DNA of 64,000 bases from Thalassotalea_H castellviae (lineage in GTDB: Bacteria > Pseudomonadota > Gammaproteobacteria > Enterobacterales > Alteromonadaceae), in NCBI RefSeq assembly GCF_031846185.1, contig NZ_JAVRIF010000001.1:682001-746000 (forward strand), read 5' to 3'. Both the position numbers and the translations under genes were made by a program. The notes beneath the pieces are model-generated. The model was not told where the DNA came from and searched no databases. It worked only from the letters and a program-made list of their open reading frames with translations. Below, in pieces: positions 8,328-16,954 of this stretch (position 1 is the first letter of the stretch; every line of letters starts with the position of its first letter).

Positions 8328-11150
8328 TTATGAACTAAATGCAAAATGATTTTTACCCGTGGCTTTTACTTCATACATTAATCTATCGGCTTCTTTTAGT
8401 AAGTCGGTTTCAGATTTAGCATCGCCAGGATACATTGCAATTCCAATACTACACCCGATTTTGGCTTGGGCGATAGATAATTGAAAGGGCTTTTGCATCA
8501 GTTGTAGTACTTTTTCTGCAATAAAAGCAGCTTCATCTTTGTTATGAAGTCCTGTGAGTAATAGCACAAACTCATCACCACCAAAGCGTACCGTGGTATC
8601 AGATTTACGAACACACTGAGATAATCGGTCAGCCACTTGTATCAGTAATTCATCGCCAACATCGTGCCCATAGGTATCATTAATACCTTTGAAGCCATCG
8701 AGATCAATAAACAATAATGCCATTTGTAATGACTGGCGTTGATGAAAGTTGATGGCGGTTTTAATTCTATCTTTTAATAAAACGCGATTTGCTAGCCCCG
8801 TCAATTCATCATGCGTTGCCATATGCTTCATTTTTTTCTCGAGGGATTTTCGTGTTTGAATTTCGACATAAAGACGTCTATTCCACACAACAATAACCAC
8901 TATGATTGTAATAATAATAACCCCAATTTGCGCCGACAGTCTTAAAACCGTGTCTTTATCAAAGCCTGTTTCTAAATTAATGCCAAACCATTTTTCATAA
9001 ATGACTAAACGCTCACTTTCAGAAATAGTTAATAAAGCTTTATTAATAATACGGGTTAATTCAGGCCAATCTTTACGAATCGCAAAACTATTCTTATCAA
9101 TATTAAATTCATCAACCACCGACATATATAAAGTCATCAAACTTTCACGTCGAATAAGTTCAGAAGCTGAGGCTATGTTTTCGATTAACCCTTGAACCGC
9201 TCCTTGCTGAACTGCTTTTATACCCTCTTCGTGATCGTCTACTAATTTTAAAATAATGTTGGGGTGATCTTTTTGAATGACTTTCGCGACATGATAACCT
9301 TTAACGATTGCCAATTTCTTTCCGTAAAAGTCTTTTAATTTCAAACCACTTTTTTGTTGACGTTGATGAATAACAACCCAAGGCATATCCCAGTATGAGT
9401 CGGTAAATGAAAGTACTTTTTTACGCTCTTCTGATTCATTAGCACTACCAAGTAAATCTACTTCTTTATTGATAACGCCTTGTAACATTTCGCTCCAGCT
9501 GTCATAAAATTTAAAGGTGAAATTAATGCCAGTTTTCTGACTGATCAGTGCCAAAATATCAGCATTTATCCCTTCTGCTTTACCATTTTCATTAACAAAC
9601 TCTACCGGTCGCCAACTTTTGTTAATCCCTACTTTTATGGTGTCTACTTCTGATAAAAAAGTTTTTTCATCTTTGGTTAATTCCACTTTTTTAGCGCTTT
9701 GCTTATAAAAACCTTCTTGTTTATTTGATAACCAATTTTCTTCCAGTTGAATTAATGCTGCTGTTGGTAGGAGTTCAAAACCTTCCTTTATAATTTCGAC
9801 AAGACGCGTGTTTTTATGTTGCGTTAAAGCAAAAATATTAGTTTTAAAAGGGCTAATAGGTAGCTTATAAAAAGCGAGTTGTAAATTTGCTTGTGTAAGC
9901 TGTTCGTGTGTGGTTTCAACTGCGCCAACAAATGCATCTATATCATTTTTATCAATGGCTTTTAACACATCTTTATAGTTTTTAAGAAACACCAGTTTTA
10001 TGTCGGGATGATATTTTGCAATCTGTGCTATGTAAGGTGCGGTCTTAAAGATACCTAATCGTTTGCCATTAAGTTGAGAAAGCTCAGTGATATTCGGTAT
10101 ATTATTTGAGATATAAACATTTGAAGGTACAGCATAAATTTGATGAGCGAGCGTTAAGTTATCACTAGAGAGTTTATTATTGGGATAAGCAACATGGGCA
10201 TCAATCTCTCCTGCTTTGATCAATTCAACTGCATCCGTCATTTTTTCAGGAATAAACTCTACCGCTAACCCTGTTTGTTCTGACCATAAACGCCAAATAT
10301 CAATAAATAAACCTTGTGCCTTGCCATTAATAGACTCTCCCATGTAAGGGAGTAAATTAGGCGTATACGCAAGTAATACTTTATCGGCGCTTTTATTAAA
10401 CCCTAACCATTTTTTCTCTAATATCGTTTTATCTTCTGGTGTTATTTTTGCTAATCCGTCCTCAATAAACTGGGCTAACACAGTATTATCTTTTTTAACC
10501 GCCGAAACATATTCATCTTGATTTAATAAAATTCTACGATAGGTTGGAAATTGCGTTAATAGTTCTTTTCGTTTTTGATAATTTCGAAATACTCGATCTA
10601 AAATACTAAATGCGGCTATTTCACCGTTTAATGCGCCATCAAATAATGCAAACCTACTTTTATATTCCCGGATCATAAAATCAGGGTTTAATTTTTTCAG
10701 GATTTCTATATGACTTGACCCAGCAACAACGCCAATGGTGAGCGGTATTAATTGTTGAAGCGTTTCAATATGTTCGTAATTACGGTGTAAATATATGTGG
10801 CTTTTTTGTTTAAAAAAAGTGTCGGTAAAAGTAAACACTTTTGCTCTATTATCGGTTTTGGCCATGCCTGCATGAATATCGGCTTCACCTTCACTCACGG
10901 AAGCTAATGTTTCAAGCCAACTCATAGGAACAAACTCAACGACTACATTTTGTTTGTTCGCCCATAGTTTCCAATAATCCACCATAATGCCATCAGCCTC
11001 ACCTTGCTGATTTTGAAAATGATATGGGAATGAAGTTTTATTGAACGCTATTTTAATAGGTTGTGGTATTTCTGCTTTAGTTTGAGCAAATACTTGGCAA
11101 CAAAAGAATAAGGTATTAATAAATAAAAATTTAACTAACCAAAATTTCAA
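8328..11150 (-). CDS. Diguanylate cyclase with three tandem periplasmic binding domains
   Basis: The 940-residue protein has a signal peptide (about 1-22). Three consecutive type-3 solute-binding (SBP_bac_3) domains follow at about 30-250, 258-480 and 495-730; each has PY-type openings and the late block LEKKWLGFN, LEENWLSN or YEKWFGIN. A membrane helix at about 745-767 leads to a GGDEF domain (about 785-940). The active motif RFGGDEF is intact, and RKSD five residues before it matches the RxxD inhibitory site. It should make c-di-GMP in response to amino-acid-like ligands in the periplasm, though ligand and output are inferred. The start is TTG at 11150, supported by GGAGAAAGG just upstream. 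Most relatives have one or two sensor domains. Confidence 0.88.
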   Translation of the reverse strand: MKFWLVKFLFINTLFFCCQVFAQTKAEIPQPIKIAFNKTSFPYHFQNQQGEADGIMVDYWKLWANKQNVVVEFVPMSWLETLASVSEGEADIHAGMAKTDNRAKVFTFTDTFFKQKSHIYLHRNYEHIETLQQLIPLTIGVVAGSSHIEILKKLNPDFMIREYKSRFALFDGALNGEIAAFSILDRVFRNYQKRKELLTQFPTYRRILLNQDEYVSAVKKDNTVLAQFIEDGLAKITPEDKTILEKKWLGFNKSADKVLLAYTPNLLPYMGESINGKAQGLFIDIWRLWSEQTGLAVEFIPEKMTDAVELIKAGEIDAHVAYPNNKLSSDNLTLAHQIYAVPSNVYISNNIPNITELSQLNGKRLGIFKTAPYIAQIAKYHPDIKLVFLKNYKDVLKAIDKNDIDAFVGAVETTHEQLTQANLQLAFYKLPISPFKTNIFALTQHKNTRLVEIIKEGFELLPTAALIQLEENWLSNKQEGFYKQSAKKVELTKDEKTFLSEVDTIKVGINKSWRPVEFVNENGKAEGINADILALISQKTGINFTFKFYDSWSEMLQGVINKEVDLLGSANESEERKKVLSFTDSYWDMPWVVIHQRQQKSGLKLKDFYGKKLAIVKGYHVAKVIQKDHPNIILKLVDDHEEGIKAVQQGAVQGLIENIASASELIRRESLMTLYMSVVDEFNIDKNSFAIRKDWPELTRIINKALLTISESERLVIYEKWFGINLETGFDKDTVLRLSAQIGVIIITIIVVIVVWNRRLYVEIQTRKSLEKKMKHMATHDELTGLANRVLLKDRIKTAINFHQRQSLQMALLFIDLDGFKGINDTYGHDVGDELLIQVADRLSQCVRKSDTTVRFGGDEFVLLLTGLHNKDEAAFIAEKVLQLMQKPFQLSIAQAKIGCSIGIAMYPGDAKSETDLLKEADRLMYEVKATGKNHFAFSS

Positions 11151-11289
11151 GCCTTTCTCCTGTTTATGGGATTTATTTAACTGTCTTTAGCACTATTAGT
11201 ATAGGCAAATAATATTTATCCATTTTATTGATCATTGTTTTTCAGTTAAAATACCAGCAATTAGCATTCCTACACAATGACTTTACGCT

Positions 11290-12024
11290 ATGACTCGCTC
11301 AGAAACCGATTTAATTTTTTCAAACAAACAAAGTAAAGTGAAAGATTTTACTTTTGACGCACAAGTTGTAGAAGTTTTTCCTGATATGATTTCACGTTCA
11401 GTACCAGGCTACAATACTATTATAGAAACGATTGCTCAATTAAGTCAGCAATATGTCAGTAATAATTCAAATATTTATGATTTAGGTTGTTCTTTAGGTG
11501 CTGCAACCTTAGCTATGCGAAAAGCAATTACTGCTCAAAATTGTCAAATAATAGGTGTCGATAACTCCACAGCCATGGTTGAACGTTGTAAAATGCATAT
11601 TAATGCTTTTAAAGGAGAAACGCCTGCTGAAATTGTAGAAGGGAATATTGTCGATTACCCAATTCACAATGCTTCAATGGTTGTCTTGAATTTTACTTTA
11701 CAATTTATTGAGCCTAACCTGCGCGAACAAGTCATCAATAATATTGCCAATGGCTTACTACCCGGTGGCGCATTGGTATTATCTGAAAAACTCTCTACTG
11801 ACGATCAAACATGCCAAAATTTATTAACTGATTTACATCATAACTTTAAACGTGCCAACGGATACAGTGATTTAGAAATAGCTCAAAAGCGAACGGCTTT
11901 AGAAAAAGTTATGCTCACTGATACGGTTGATACTCAAATAACACGATTGAAAAATGCCGGCTTTACTCACGTAACGCCTTGGTTTCAATGTTTTAACTTT
12001 TACTCTTTAGTCGCCATCAAATAA
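11290..12024 (+). CDS. cmoA: Carboxy-S-adenosyl-L-methionine synthase CmoA
   Basis: The 244-residue class I methyltransferase-fold enzyme makes carboxy-SAM from SAM and prephenate. The nucleotide-binding block YDLGCSLGAATLAMR and the family motifs PGYNTIIETIAQL and PWFQCFNFYSLVAIK are present. It is followed after 12 bp by cmoB, which uses the product to make the 5-oxyacetyluridine family of wobble modifications at position 34 of several tRNAs. Confidence 0.96.
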   Translation: MTRSETDLIFSNKQSKVKDFTFDAQVVEVFPDMISRSVPGYNTIIETIAQLSQQYVSNNSNIYDLGCSLGAATLAMRKAITAQNCQIIGVDNSTAMVERCKMHINAFKGETPAEIVEGNIVDYPIHNASMVVLNFTLQFIEPNLREQVINNIANGLLPGGALVLSEKLSTDDQTCQNLLTDLHHNFKRANGYSDLEIAQKRTALEKVMLTDTVDTQITRLKNAGFTHVTPWFQCFNFYSLVAIK

Positions 12025-12036
12025 GTAGTTGTCTCA

Positions 12037-12999
12037 ATGAATTTTAATACTTTTTATCAAGAAATCGCTCAAAACCGCTTATCTCATTGGTTAAACACCC
12101 TACCTGCTCAACTTACCCACTGGCAAAAACAAGAACTGCATGGTGAGTTTTTACAATGGCAAAAAACACTCGATGCATTACCAGAAACAAAGCCATCAAG
12201 CATCAATTTACAAGATGGTGTAATTGTCGGTGAAAAAAGCGACATTAAAGAGGGTGAATATAAACGTTTAGAAAACTTATTAAAAAAATTCAAACCTTGG
12301 CGCAAAGGTCCTTACCATATTCATGGCTTACATATTGATACCGAATGGCGATCTGATTTTAAGTGGGATCGACTCCTTCCTCATATCAGTTCATTGAAAA
12401 ATAAATATGTATTAGACATAGGTTGTGGCAGTGGTTATCACTTATGGCGAATGCGAGGTGAAGGTGCAGAATTTGTCGTGGGAATTGATCCAACTCAGCT
12501 ATTTTTTACTCAATTTAACGCCATCCAGCATTTTGTCAATGATAAACAAGTTCACCTATTACCTTTAGGTGTCGAACAATTACCCGAATTACATGCCTTT
12601 GACAGTGTATTTGCTATGGGCGTTTTATATCATCGACGTTCACCGATTGATTTTTTATATCAATTAAAGTCACAACTCGTAAAAGGCGGTGAATTAGTAC
12701 TAGAAACATTAGTGGTTGATGGGGATGAAAATACTGTATTAGTGCCTGGCGAACGTTATGCGAAAATGCGTAATGTCTGGTTTCTACCAAGTTGTGATGC
12801 AATGTGTGCGTGGTTAGCTCGTTGTGGCTTTAGCAATATTCGGGTGGTCAATACAGATGTTACAGCCCTTGGCGAACAACGCAAAACAGACTGGATAGAC
12901 ACTGAATCTTTAGAAGACTTCCTTGATCCAGACGATCAATCAAAAACAATAGAAGGTTACCCAGCGCCGAAAAGAGCCATTTTCATTGCTAATAAATAA
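12037..12999 (+). CDS. cmoB: tRNA 5-carboxymethoxyuridine synthase CmoB
   Basis: The 320-residue SAM-dependent enzyme transfers the carboxymethyl group of carboxy-SAM to 5-hydroxyuridine at tRNA position 34. Family hallmarks are RKGPYHIHGLHIDTEWRSD, the SAM loop LDIGCGSGYHLWRM and the C-terminal EGYPAPKRAIFIA. It is the second gene of the cmoAB operon and ends 4 bp before the convergent gene at 13004, with no obvious terminator between them. Confidence 0.96.
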   Translation: MNFNTFYQEIAQNRLSHWLNTLPAQLTHWQKQELHGEFLQWQKTLDALPETKPSSINLQDGVIVGEKSDIKEGEYKRLENLLKKFKPWRKGPYHIHGLHIDTEWRSDFKWDRLLPHISSLKNKYVLDIGCGSGYHLWRMRGEGAEFVVGIDPTQLFFTQFNAIQHFVNDKQVHLLPLGVEQLPELHAFDSVFAMGVLYHRRSPIDFLYQLKSQLVKGGELVLETLVVDGDENTVLVPGERYAKMRNVWFLPSCDAMCAWLARCGFSNIRVVNTDVTALGEQRKTDWIDTESLEDFLDPDDQSKTIEGYPAPKRAIFIANK

Positions 13000-13003
13000 C
13001 TTT

Positions 13004-13798
13004 TTAATTCAGATAGTTATCTATTACCAACTGATAAGTACCGTTTTCTTTAATGGTTTCTATGCCTTTATCAAATGTTTCCTTTAACTCATTAGATTTA
13101 AAACCTACTGAATAAGGGCGTTCATTAAAAATATAATGCACGGTATATGGTTTATTAAAAAGCGGATTTTTTTGTGTTTTTACGAAATACTTAAATATAT
13201 TAATATCAAGAATTATCACTTCCGTTCTACGTAAAAACAATAATTCAATTTGCTTCATTTGATCAGGCACTTCTCGGTAATCCATTGAGTAAGCGATGGT
13301 ACCTTCATATTCGTCACCAAGAAATTTCTTAGCATTTTGAAATGCAATAATGCTTTTATCAGATAGTTCTGATATTTGCTCAATTTTAAAGTTATCTTCA
13401 GAAAGACTCACCGCGACATTTTGATAAATGATGTAAGGCTTTGAAATAAAAAGTGCAGGATGTTCATAGCTTGGCGGTAACGTTATGATGCCGTCGGCGT
13501 TCATGCGTCGAAAGCCAGTAAGATTTCGCCCCAGCGGCATTGCATTAAAGTTAACGTTATAGTTTTCGCTAGCAAAGGCTTCTCTGATCAAATCGAGTTG
13601 CAAACCATGTTGTTGATCTTCTAGGATAAAAGGAGGCTTTGCTAAACCAGTGACAAGCTCTAGGCTATGTTTATCTACTATCGAGTCTCGTGGAAAAATG
13701 TTTTTTTGTTCAACGGCTAGATCAGTATATTCTACTGCTTTAATTAACAATGGCGTAATAAAAACTAGACAACAAATTATTTTATAAAAAGACCCCAT
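13004..13798 (-). CDS. Periplasmic substrate-binding protein, SBP_bac_3 type
   Basis: The 264-residue secreted protein has an N-terminal signal peptide (about 1-22) and one type-3 extracellular solute-binding domain. Visible elements are the opening TGLAKPPFILEDQQHGLQLDLI, the hinge region ADGIITLPP and the C-terminal end FDKGIETIKENGTYQLVIDNYLN. No ABC permease or ATPase lies beside it, so it may be a free-standing binding protein. Its ligand cannot be told from sequence. Proteins of this type are common as multiple paralogues in Alteromonadales. Confidence 0.75.
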   Translation of the reverse strand: MGSFYKIICCLVFITPLLIKAVEYTDLAVEQKNIFPRDSIVDKHSLELVTGLAKPPFILEDQQHGLQLDLIREAFASENYNVNFNAMPLGRNLTGFRRMNADGIITLPPSYEHPALFISKPYIIYQNVAVSLSEDNFKIEQISELSDKSIIAFQNAKKFLGDEYEGTIAYSMDYREVPDQMKQIELLFLRRTEVIILDINIFKYFVKTQKNPLFNKPYTVHYIFNERPYSVGFKSNELKETFDKGIETIKENGTYQLVIDNYLN

Positions 13799-13946
13799 TT
13801 ACACCCTTGCTTTTCTATAACTTTCAACAATATATCGTTTTTGACTAACAATAAACTAAGTAAAATGTTAACGTGAAAGTTAAGAAACTATCTGTTACAA
13901 CAATACAGAAGTTTAGCATGTATTTTAATAATATATTAGGTCTGCT

Positions 13947-15293
13947 ATGAATAATATCTGGTTAACGAGACAATTTACTAAAGTGGCAACACGTCGACAA
14001 GATCACCGTAGCCCTTTTCAACGAGACAGAGCAAGAATTCTTCACTCCGCCGCTTTTCGTCGACTGCAATCTAAAACACAAGTAATGGGCAGTGGTCAAA
14101 GTGACTTTTATCGAACTCGTCTGACACATTCATTAGAAGCAGCACAAATCGGATCAGGTATCAGTGCTCAACTAAGAGATAAATTTCCAGATCTCACAGC
14201 AACGTTATTTCCAGAAAATGACACCCTAATAGAAGCCATTTGTTTAGCTCATGACATAGGTCATCCGCCTTTTGGTCATGGTGGTGAAGTTGCCTTACAT
14301 TATATGATGCGTGACTTTGGCGGCTTCGAAGGAAACGGACAAACTTTTCGGATAGTTTCCAAGTTAGAACCTTATAGTGAAAATTACGGGATGAATTTAG
14401 CCAGACGTACGTTATTAGGACTAATGAAATACCCTCAAACCATTGATTGTTTATCATCATCAGATCAAGTCAAAACCTTATCATCGCATCGTCAATTAAA
14501 AGCAGCAGATTGCCATCCACCCAAGGGATTATTTTTAGACGATGAAGAGACTTTAAATTGGGTGCTTGCTCCATTGAACTTAGAAGATAAATCATTATTT
14601 CAGCAAACCACTCAACATAAAAATAAGCACAATAAAACGTTATTTAAATCACTCGATTGCTCCATCATGGAGCTCGCAGATGATATTGCTTATGGCATTC
14701 ACGATCTAGAAGATGCCATCGTTACCGGCGTTGTTAACCAAAACGATTTTGAAGAGCATGTTGTTAAGCAACTGAAAGTACTTGATGATGAATGGTTACA
14801 GGAAATTAGTGAGACTTTAACTCAGCAATTATTTAGTCAACAACATCACTTGCAAAAAGAAGCAATTGGCGGATTAGTCAATTATTTGATCACGGAAATT
14901 GTGTTAGTTGATTTGAATGAAGCTGATAATATCAACTTTTCGGAGCCGCTTTTAAGGTACAATGCTCAACATCCTGATATTGCTAAAAAAGCATTACAAA
15001 TATTTAAAGACTTTGTCCTTCAATTTGTTATTAAACAAACGGCAATTCAACAAATTGAATATCGTGGCCAACAAGTTGTCATGGAACTTTTTGAAGCACT
15101 AGCGTCGGATCCTGAAAGGTTACTACCGATAAATGCGAAAGCACGTTATTTACGAGCAAAAGCTGATGGCACGAATTGTCATCGGATCATTGCAGATTAT
15201 GTTGCGGGAATGACAGACGATTACGCCACAAATTTATATCAAACTTTATTTGTGCCAAGTAATCAAAGTCATTACTCTTGGTCGAATTTATAA
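13947..15293 (+). CDS. dGTPase-like HD-domain triphosphohydrolase
   Basis: The 448-residue member of the deoxyguanosinetriphosphate triphosphohydrolase-like family hydrolyses dNTPs to nucleoside and triphosphate. Metal-binding HD residues are His61 (RLTHSLEAAQIG), His102-Asp103 (AHDIGHPPFGHGGE) and Asp245 (MELADDIAYGIHDLEDAI). The N-terminal RSPFQRDRARILHSAAFRRLQSKTQV block is typical. Members of the wider dNTPase family also act in antiphage dNTP depletion, but nothing nearby looks like a defence island, so a housekeeping role is assumed. It stands alone between two promoter regions. Confidence 0.88.
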   Translation: MNNIWLTRQFTKVATRRQDHRSPFQRDRARILHSAAFRRLQSKTQVMGSGQSDFYRTRLTHSLEAAQIGSGISAQLRDKFPDLTATLFPENDTLIEAICLAHDIGHPPFGHGGEVALHYMMRDFGGFEGNGQTFRIVSKLEPYSENYGMNLARRTLLGLMKYPQTIDCLSSSDQVKTLSSHRQLKAADCHPPKGLFLDDEETLNWVLAPLNLEDKSLFQQTTQHKNKHNKTLFKSLDCSIMELADDIAYGIHDLEDAIVTGVVNQNDFEEHVVKQLKVLDDEWLQEISETLTQQLFSQQHHLQKEAIGGLVNYLITEIVLVDLNEADNINFSEPLLRYNAQHPDIAKKALQIFKDFVLQFVIKQTAIQQIEYRGQQVVMELFEALASDPERLLPINAKARYLRAKADGTNCHRIIADYVAGMTDDYATNLYQTLFVPSNQSHYSWSNL

Positions 15294-15367
15294 TGTGTAC
15301 GATTTAACCGTCGCCCCAAAAGTAAAATAAATAAAAATCTTAAAAAAGTAGAGATATAACATTAGTC

Positions 15368-16441
15368 ATGCTTGATATTTATGCCGGAACCCACGCGCTA
15401 AAAACCATTCAGCAACAAGGTTTTAAACAAGAATTATTCACTTCAATGCTCGGCGCCAGCGGTGGACCTAAATGGTTTACCTTGTTTGGGCTAGATAAGT
15501 ATATATTTGGCGAGTTCTTTCAAGAACGAACAACTGAACTCAACTTAATAGGCTCATCGGCAGGTGCATTTCGTTTTGGTGCCCTAGCTCAAAAAGATCC
15601 GGTAGCTGCCATTACTCGCTTAGCTAAAATTTATAGTGAAACGGTTTATACTGAAAAAGCCGATGCGCTTGAAATTACCACCAAAGCTAAAACGTTATTA
15701 GACGCTGTTTATGGCAAGAATGGCATGGCAGAGATCATTAACAACCCTATTTTTAAGGCACATTTTATAGTTGCAAAATGCCAAGGATTAACAAGTTTTG
15801 ACAGTAAGCCCTTACAGTTTTTAGGTTTATTGGGCAGCATTGTGTTAAATCGAATTGACCGAAATTTATTAAAACACCAATATCAACGTTATGTATATCA
15901 TCATCCCAATAGTCGAGTAAGACTTACTGACCATTGTCAATTTGACACCTTTTATCAGCCTTTAACAGAACGGAACTTAAAAGCTGCTTTACTTGCATCG
16001 GGTTCAATTCCTATGGTAATGCAAGGGGTAAAAGATATTCCAAACTCACCAAAAGGAATGTACCGAGATGGCGGCATTATTGATTATCATTTTGATATTC
16101 AAATAGAAAATGCTGAGAATCAGAAGAGTGAGAATGAAGGTTTAATTTTATACCCCCACTTTAATGCGCAGCCAAAAGCTGGATGGTTTGATAAAAATTT
16201 AACTCGCAAAGTACAAGAAAATCACTATCAAAATGTTGTGATGATAGTGCCGTCTCAACAATTTATTGCGTCATTACCATTTGGCAAAATTCCGGATAGA
16301 AAAGACTTCACTGAAATGGATGCCACTACACGTATCAAATATTGGCGCACGGTTTTAACTGAAACAGAACGTTTAGCTGAGCGTTTTGATGCTTTTTGCC
16401 AACAACCAGACCTCAGCCAACTAAAGCCTTTTCAGGCTTAA
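15368..16441 (+). CDS. Patatin-like phospholipase family protein
   Basis: The 357-residue patatin-fold hydrolase has the oxyanion loop GASGGPKWFTLFG (residues 29-41), nucleophile elbow GSSAG with Ser64, and catalytic Asp234 in RDGGIIDYH. The Ser-Asp dyad is therefore complete. No signal peptide or membrane segment is visible, so it should be cytoplasmic or peripheral. Substrate is unknown. It is transcribed alone, about 75 bp after the dGTPase-like gene. Confidence 0.85.
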   Translation: MLDIYAGTHALKTIQQQGFKQELFTSMLGASGGPKWFTLFGLDKYIFGEFFQERTTELNLIGSSAGAFRFGALAQKDPVAAITRLAKIYSETVYTEKADALEITTKAKTLLDAVYGKNGMAEIINNPIFKAHFIVAKCQGLTSFDSKPLQFLGLLGSIVLNRIDRNLLKHQYQRYVYHHPNSRVRLTDHCQFDTFYQPLTERNLKAALLASGSIPMVMQGVKDIPNSPKGMYRDGGIIDYHFDIQIENAENQKSENEGLILYPHFNAQPKAGWFDKNLTRKVQENHYQNVVMIVPSQQFIASLPFGKIPDRKDFTEMDATTRIKYWRTVLTETERLAERFDAFCQQPDLSQLKPFQA

Positions 16442-16477
16442 CTTAAAGCAAAAGAATTAGCATAACTTTCGATTAAA

Positions 16478-16508
16478 GGTAAACGGGAATTACTCGATAC
16501 CGTTTACC
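16478..16508. terminator. Hairpin between convergent genes, probable two-way terminator
   Basis: The arms GGTAAACGG (16478-16486) and CCGTTTACC (16500-16508) form a perfect 9-bp stem with a 13-nt loop between two converging genes. T-rich sequence follows on both strands, but neither T-tract is strong. Confidence 0.5.
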
Positions 16509-16519
16509 TCATTTTATTG

Positions 16520-16894
16520 CTAGGCTTTTTGATAAATAGCACAAACCGCGCCTGCAGGATCTTTTATCACCGCATATTTATCATCGCCCATTGATTTAAT
16601 TTCAGTAACCATTTCACCGCCATTTGCCAAAACTTGGGCGACAGATTCAGTGACATTCTCAACTAAAAAATACGGCAACCACGCAGGAGGTAAATCAGCA
16701 TTACAACCTTGTGCATGACAAATTCCACCCACGGCCTCTCCTGAGCTTGGCGACATAACCGTATGGTCATTATAATCTCCCATAGACACAGCTTCACTTT
16801 GCCAACCAATAACCTGTTGATAAAAATCTTTTACTTGTTCAGCATTGTTAACTGAAAGATCTAACCAAGCCATTTCACCTATTTTGTCAGTCAT
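16520..16894 (-). CDS. VOC family (glyoxalase/bleomycin resistance-like) protein
   Basis: The 124-residue vicinal-oxygen-chelate domain protein carries the two beta-alpha-beta-beta-beta modules (AWLDLSVNNAEQVKDFYQQV and WLPYFLVENVTESVAQVLANGG) and ends in the typical IKDPAGAVCAIYQ. The ATG at 16894 is preferred over that at 16906, because a GGAG ribosome site lies six bases before it. The first ATG forms part of that ribosome site. Enzymatic role is unknown. Confidence 0.8.
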   Translation of the reverse strand: MTDKIGEMAWLDLSVNNAEQVKDFYQQVIGWQSEAVSMGDYNDHTVMSPSSGEAVGGICHAQGCNADLPPAWLPYFLVENVTESVAQVLANGGEMVTEIKSMGDDKYAVIKDPAGAVCAIYQKA

Positions 16895-16954
16895 ATTTTT
16901 CTCCATGTGGTGATAATTGCATAAAAAGTTGCTGCTAATAATCAGTATAGTCGT

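Noticed and set aside
13947..15293. dGTPase-like gene as part of an antiphage island
   Set aside because: Neighbours are ordinary metabolic and housekeeping genes; no nuclease, toxin or mobile gene is near.
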